Notes under the pieces: model-generated
Told to the model about the DNA's origin: nothing
The model's database searches: none
The model's input: only the letters and a program-made list of their open reading frames with translations
Made by a program: the position numbers and the translations under genes
Shown: piece after piece, positions 16,043 through 20,037 of the stretch
Position numbering within the stretch: the first letter of the stretch is position 1
How the letters are laid out: each line of letters starts with the position of its first letter
Assembly (NCBI GenBank): GCA_002313925.1
Contig: DCAZ01000089.1
Location: 1 to 20,037 of the forward strand
Length of the DNA: 20,037 nt
From: Gemmatimonadales bacterium UBA1120
GTDB lineage: Bacteria > Gemmatimonadota > Gemmatimonadetes > Longimicrobiales > Gaopeijiaceae
Reading direction: 5' to 3'

Positions 16043-18160
16043 ATGCCTCATCCGGTACGCTTCGATCGAATCGCAGCAGTTGGAGTGATCACACTTGATA
16101 ATCCACCAGTAAACGCGTTTTCGCTCAGTCAACGTATTGGTGTCAGTGAAGCACTCACTGCAGGGTTACAAGACCCTGATATCCAGGCGTTCGTGATCTG
16201 CGGATCTGGTCGCATGTTCAGCGCTGGTGCGGATATCCGAGAATTTGATACCGGTGTTGCCGGAGAGTCACCCACTCTCATGGACCTGATCTCCCTCATT
16301 GAGGATTCACCGAAACCTGTTGTATGTGCCTTACACGGGACTGCCCTCGGGGGTGGCTGTGAACTCTCTCTGGCATGCCATAGCCGAATTGCCATACCGG
16401 GTACAAGAATCGGCTTGCCAGAGGTCACGCTCGGTATCGTACCGGGAGCCGGAGGAACACAACGGTTACCGCGCCTGATCGGCGTACTGCCAGCCCTAGA
16501 TGCGATTGTCTCCGGGAAGCCCATGACTGCCGAGAGAGCACATGAACTTGGATTGGTGGACGGTCTCGCAGATGACGGTGATGATTTGCTCAAAATTTCG
16601 GTGTCTCTAGCTCATCGTCTCAGTGTTGGGCCTGAGCCACCAAAAAAAACTCGGGATCGGGATGACCATCTCCTCGAGGCTAAAAACCGACCTGAACTAT
16701 TCGACGAATTCCGCTCCCGTATCTCTCGCCGTGCACGGGGATTTGAAGCACCCTTCGCTTGTATTGACTGCGTTGAGGCAGCAACAACAATGTCTTTCGA
16801 GAACGGCCTGGCATTCGAAAGAGAGGTATTCCTTCGATGTCGTTCATCCAATCAGTCATTGTCACAACGACATGCTTTCTTCGCGGAGCGCGAGGCACGA
16901 AAAGTTAGTGGCTTAGGGCCGGAAACATCTCAAACGGATGTCAGGCACGCAGCAGTGCTGGGGTGCGGAACTATGGGAACTGGGATCGCCATGTGCTTCG
17001 CGAACGCCGGAATACCCGTCATCGTAACCGAGTCAGAGCAAGGTATGTTGGACCGCGGCATGAAGATGATCCGCAAGAACTATGCTTCCACGGTCTCGAA
17101 AGGGCGCATGACCGAGGAAGAAGCGGAAGCACGGCTTGCCTTGATCGAACCAACGCTGGAGTTCGAACGGGTATCGGCTGCCGACGTTGTGATCGAAGCT
17201 GTCTTCGAGGAAATGGAACTCAAGAAAAAGATCTTTACACGTCTTGATGGCCTCTGCAAAGCCGATGCAATCCTTGCAACAAATACCTCTTCATTAGATG
17301 TGAACACAATTGCAGCGGTAACAGGACGACCCGAGCAGGTCGTTGGAACTCACTTCTTCAGCCCAGCCAACGTCATGCGCCTGGTTGAGATCGTGCGTGG
17401 GGACCATACCTCACCTGAAGTACTCGCAACTACTCTCACTCTCTCCAAGCAGCTAGGTAAGGTGGGCGTCGTTGTTGGGGTGTGTGACTCATTTGCTGCG
17501 AACCGCATGCTCTATCCATATAGCCGCCAAGCCCAGTTCCTAATTGAGGAGGGAGCATTCCCGGAGCAGGTCGACAAGGTAATCTACGATTTCGGGTTCC
17601 CGATGGGCCCATTCGCACTCAGTGACCTTGCTGGAATCGACGTTGGCTGGAGAGTTCGGCAACACAGAGAACCCAGCCGCCCCAAACATCTGCGTTACTC
17701 AGAAATAGCTGACCGACTTTACGAAATGGGGCGCTACGGCCAGAAAACCCGAAAAGGTTGGTACAGCTACGAGGAGGGCAGCCGGATCCCAATGCCTGAT
17801 CCCGAGGTCGTTGACCTTGTCGTCCGTACCTCAAGAGAGTTGAAAATTGACAGAAGAGAGATTTCAGATGAAGAAATTCTACAGCGCTGTATCTACCCTC
17901 TCATCAATGAGGGCGCGCGCATCCTAGAAGAAGGCATTGTACAACGCGCAAGCGACCTCGATATCGTTTGGCTCTATGGCTTCGGCTTTCCGAGATACAG
18001 AGGGGGGCCAATGTTCTATGCCGACTCAGTCGGCCTGCGGCATGTCTACGAAGTGATGCAAGGTTTCTGCGAAATCCACGAAGATTGGTTAGAGCCAGCA
18101 CCACTATTAGAGAGGTTGGCCCGGGAGGATAAAACCTTTGCAGAGTGGGATGCAGAATGA
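16043..18160 (+). CDS. Fused enoyl-CoA hydratase / 3-hydroxyacyl-CoA dehydrogenase (FadB/FadJ type)
   Basis: A 705-residue bifunctional enzyme that hydrates 2-enoyl-CoA and oxidises the 3-hydroxyacyl-CoA with NAD. I start it at the ATG at 16043, which has AAGG seven bases upstream and begins directly at the crotonase fold; the frame runs back to 15947 without support. Hydratase domain, residues 1-190: MFSAGADIREF (59-69) and LGGGCELSLACH (102-113) give the oxyanion hole, with catalytic glutamates E107 and E127 (LPEVTLGIVPGAGGTQRL). Dehydrogenase, from 300: NAD site GCGTMG (307-312), TNTSSLDV, catalytic H437 in GTHFFSPANVMRLVEI with E449, and FAANRML (484-490). GYGQKTRKGWYSY-like RYGQKTRKGWYSY (564-576) ends the first C-terminal domain. 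The length is normal for FadJ. It overlaps the ligase gene by 4 bases (ATGA). Confidence 0.94.
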   Translation: MPHPVRFDRIAAVGVITLDNPPVNAFSLSQRIGVSEALTAGLQDPDIQAFVICGSGRMFSAGADIREFDTGVAGESPTLMDLISLIEDSPKPVVCALHGTALGGGCELSLACHSRIAIPGTRIGLPEVTLGIVPGAGGTQRLPRLIGVLPALDAIVSGKPMTAERAHELGLVDGLADDGDDLLKISVSLAHRLSVGPEPPKKTRDRDDHLLEAKNRPELFDEFRSRISRRARGFEAPFACIDCVEAATTMSFENGLAFEREVFLRCRSSNQSLSQRHAFFAEREARKVSGLGPETSQTDVRHAAVLGCGTMGTGIAMCFANAGIPVIVTESEQGMLDRGMKMIRKNYASTVSKGRMTEEEAEARLALIEPTLEFERVSAADVVIEAVFEEMELKKKIFTRLDGLCKADAILATNTSSLDVNTIAAVTGRPEQVVGTHFFSPANVMRLVEIVRGDHTSPEVLATTLTLSKQLGKVGVVVGVCDSFAANRMLYPYSRQAQFLIEEGAFPEQVDKVIYDFGFPMGPFALSDLAGIDVGWRVRQHREPSRPKHLRYSEIADRLYEMGRYGQKTRKGWYSYEEGSRIPMPDPEVVDLVVRTSRELKIDRREISDEEILQRCIYPLINEGARILEEGIVQRASDLDIVWLYGFGFPRYRGGPMFYADSVGLRHVYEVMQGFCEIHEDWLEPAPLLERLAREDKTFAEWDAE

Positions 18161-19776
18161 TTTTTCAAAGCCCCTACCCGGATGTCACGATTCCAGATTC
18201 CTCAGTCACAAACTTCGCTCTCCAGAGATCGACGGAGTTCTCTGAGAAAACTGCTCTTATCGATGGATCCAGCGGTGCAACCATAAGCTACGGGGAACTC
18301 TCAAGTAGCATCCGCAAAGCAGCATCAGGGCTGGCGTCCCGCGGCTTCGGGAAGGGTGATGTACTTGCCATTTACAGCCCCAACTGCATCGCGTACCCGA
18401 TAGCATTCCACGGAGCAGCCTACGCAGGCGGAGTCGTTACGACCGTGAATCCGCAGTATACCCCCAAGGAACTCGCAAGCCAGCTGAAAGACTCGCAAGC
18501 ACAGTTTCTGGTTACGACCAGCATGTTTCTGAAAAATGCGCAACAAGCTGCTGCGGAGGCAGGCAATATCCAGGAGATCTTCACCTTTGATAACGCACCC
18601 GGTGCCACACCGTTCTCAGTGCTTTTGGAGGCACCCGAACTAGAGATAGGGCCTGCTATCGACTCGGCAACAGATCTTGTAGCCCTCCCATATTCTAGTG
18701 GCACGACTGGTGGCTCAAAGGGCGTAATGCTGACGCATCGTAATCTAGTGGCAAATATGGCTCAACTTGCTGGCTTGGAGTCACAGTGTCGACCAATTAC
18801 AGAAGAAGACAAACTGATCGCAGTCCTACCTTTTTTTCACATCTACGGACTGCTCGTGATCATGAACTATGCCCTCTCTTGTGGTGCTGCGATCGTCGTG
18901 CTAGGACGGTTTGACCTAGAGGAATTCCTTGGAGTCATTCAGGATCAGAGAGTAACGTTCGCGCACCTTGTACCGCCGATCCTACTTGCGCTGGCTAAGC
19001 ATCCCCTGGTTGATGCATATGATCTCTCGAGCCTTCAGGGAATCGTCTCCGGAGCCGCGCCACTCGGAAAGGACCTCGCACAGGCTGTAGAGGACCGACT
19101 TGGGTGTATAGTCGCTCAGGGTTACGGATTGACTGAAACGAGTCCGGTGACACATCAGGCTCCAAACCAGAGGCGTGGACAAACTCCGCACCACTTGATT
19201 GGCCCATGCCTGCCAAATACTGAGGTCAAGATCGTAGACGTAGGTACTGGTGAAGAGTTGGGTCCGGAAGAGCAAGGAGAAATCTGGATCCGAGGCCCCC
19301 AAGTGATGGCCGGCTATCTCAATCGTCCTGAAGCAACAATGGCCACAATTGATGAAGATGGGTGGCTACACACTGGAGATATAGGCATAACCGATGCAAA
19401 CGGATATTGCCGCATTGTGGATCGGGTGAAGGAACTCATTAAATTCAAAGGCTTTCAGGTCGCACCAGCAGAGTTAGAGGCACTACTTCTCACCCACCCT
19501 AAGATCCGTGACGTGGCCGTAGTGAGAAGTCCCGATGAGGAGGCAGGAGAAGTGCCGAAGGCGTTTGTAGTCGGAGATGATACACTATCACCTGAAGAGG
19601 TCATGAGTTTCGTTGCAAACAATGTGGCACCACATAAGAAGATTCGCAGAGTCGAATTCTTGGACGAGATACCCAAGTCGGCAGCAGGAAAGATCCTGCG
19701 ACGCATATTGATCGAGCGCGAAGAAGCAGCCTTGAGAGGTACAGATCAGCCTGCTAATCAAGTGACGGAGGAGTAG
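18157..19776 (+). CDS. Acyl-CoA ligase of the 4-coumarate:CoA ligase type
   Basis: A 539-residue adenylate-forming enzyme that activates a carboxylic acid to its CoA thioester using ATP. The opening MIFQSPYPDVTIPD is typical of the 4CL and related fatty-acyl ligases. Core motifs: P-loop YSSGTTGGSKGVML (179-192), FFHIYGL (226-232) lining the acid pocket, GYGLTETSPV (322-331), GEIWIRGPQVMAGYLN (374-389, close to 4CL box II), WLHTGDIG (403-410), and catalytic K512 in SAAGKILRR. I take the ATG at 18157, with GGGA six bases upstream and overlapping the previous stop as ATGA, over the ATG at 18145. Substrate may be a phenylpropenoic or a medium/long fatty acid; sequence alone cannot separate these. 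Confidence 0.93.
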   Translation: MIFQSPYPDVTIPDSSVTNFALQRSTEFSEKTALIDGSSGATISYGELSSSIRKAASGLASRGFGKGDVLAIYSPNCIAYPIAFHGAAYAGGVVTTVNPQYTPKELASQLKDSQAQFLVTTSMFLKNAQQAAAEAGNIQEIFTFDNAPGATPFSVLLEAPELEIGPAIDSATDLVALPYSSGTTGGSKGVMLTHRNLVANMAQLAGLESQCRPITEEDKLIAVLPFFHIYGLLVIMNYALSCGAAIVVLGRFDLEEFLGVIQDQRVTFAHLVPPILLALAKHPLVDAYDLSSLQGIVSGAAPLGKDLAQAVEDRLGCIVAQGYGLTETSPVTHQAPNQRRGQTPHHLIGPCLPNTEVKIVDVGTGEELGPEEQGEIWIRGPQVMAGYLNRPEATMATIDEDGWLHTGDIGITDANGYCRIVDRVKELIKFKGFQVAPAELEALLLTHPKIRDVAVVRSPDEEAGEVPKAFVVGDDTLSPEEVMSFVANNVAPHKKIRRVEFLDEIPKSAAGKILRRILIEREEAALRGTDQPANQVTEE

Positions 19777-19781
19777 GGCGC

Positions 19782-20037
19782 ATGAGAGAAGCTGCGATCG
19801 TTTCAACCGCACGAACTCCGATAGGCAAAGCATTTCGCGGAGCGTTCAACCAAACCCACGGCGCGACACTTACTGGTCACGCAATCAAGCACGCAGTGAG
19901 ACGAGCCGGTGTAGATGCAGATGAAGTTGAAGACGTCATCATCGGGTGCGGTCTACCAGAGGGTGCTACAGGAAAGAACATAGCCCGCCTTTCGGCGATC
20001 CGGGCCGGACTATCCGTGAGCACGGCAGGCAGTACCG
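19782..20037 (+). CDS. Thiolase (acetyl-CoA acyltransferase), 5' part
   Basis: The first 85 codons of a thiolase, cut by the window end. Thiolase splits 3-ketoacyl-CoA with CoA to release acetyl-CoA, the last step of beta-oxidation. REAAIVSTARTPIGKAFRG (2-20) and the VEDVIIGCGLPEG segment (49-61) are characteristic of the N-terminal domain. The active-site cysteine, usually a few residues after AGST, falls just past the edge. GGAGGAG stands 8 bases before the ATG, and the gene starts 5 bases after the ligase stop. Confidence 0.92.
   Translation, partial: MREAAIVSTARTPIGKAFRGAFNQTHGATLTGHAIKHAVRRAGVDADEVEDVIIGCGLPEGATGKNIARLSAIRAGLSVSTAGST

Noticed and set aside
16640..16650. Run of eight A in the hydratase/dehydrogenase gene as a slippage site
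   Set aside because: The frame is intact across it, it falls in the linker between domains, and there is no alternative downstream frame of interest.

Overview
The window looks like a chromosomal segment from a free-living heterotrophic Gram-negative bacterium. Several secreted or lipid-anchored protein types here (an LVIVD-repeat protein next to a DUF305 lipoprotein, and a small lipoprotein with a 'DPnGY-V-iDG ... NC' domain) are, in my recollection, typical of Gemmatimonadota. That placement is an inference, not a demonstrated assignment. GC content is a little above one half by eye. GTG and TTG starts are used several times, and genes are packed into tight runs with short overlaps. I see no rRNA, tRNA, CRISPR array, insertion sequence or phage gene.

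Left edge, 1-960: the 5' part of ilvB (acetolactate synthase large subunit) lies on the minus strand and runs off the window. The 371-base gap upstream is not empty. It holds a complete candidate ribosome-mediated attenuator: a promoter-like pair, a 33-codon TTG-started leader peptide rich in Leu/Val/Ile, a 9-bp perfect hairpin inside that leader, a candidate antiterminator pairing, and a 12-bp terminator with a U-run just before ilvB.

962-7475, plus strand: first, a membrane protein resembling NqrB/RnfD carrying a cysteine-rich Sel1-like tail, followed with no gap by a membrane-anchored SUMF1/FGE-fold protein without the catalytic cysteines. Then comes a lipoprotein amidohydrolase, a DUF305 His/Met-rich lipoprotein (8-base overlap) and a large secreted LVIVD-repeat protein. 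This second group looks like an envelope module of unknown purpose. A 10-bp stem hairpin follows, shared with a convergent gene.

7571-8881: a minus-strand SnoaL/DUF4440-like exported protein with a plausible promoter, a 321-base gap with little in it, then a plus-strand DUF2306 membrane protein ending in a terminator-like hairpin.

8912-20037: two divergent operons that together look like an uptake and beta-oxidation locus. The minus-strand operon runs acyl-CoA dehydrogenase, livM, livH, livG, livF, substrate-binding lipoprotein, small lipoprotein, with joints of 9 bases or fewer. The plus-strand operon runs fused enoyl-CoA hydratase/3-hydroxyacyl-CoA dehydrogenase, 4-coumarate/acyl-CoA ligase, thiolase (cut by the window end). 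Between them the ligase, dehydrogenase, bifunctional enzyme and thiolase supply a full cycle for activation and chain shortening of a carboxylic acid, and the Liv-type ABC transporter probably brings in the acid or a precursor. The divergent promoter region carries a 9-bp perfect inverted repeat that may be an operator. The strongest discovery candidate is the ilvB attenuator. The most interesting unassigned biology is the NqrB/RnfD-Sel1 fusion and the amidohydrolase/DUF305/LVIVD cluster.
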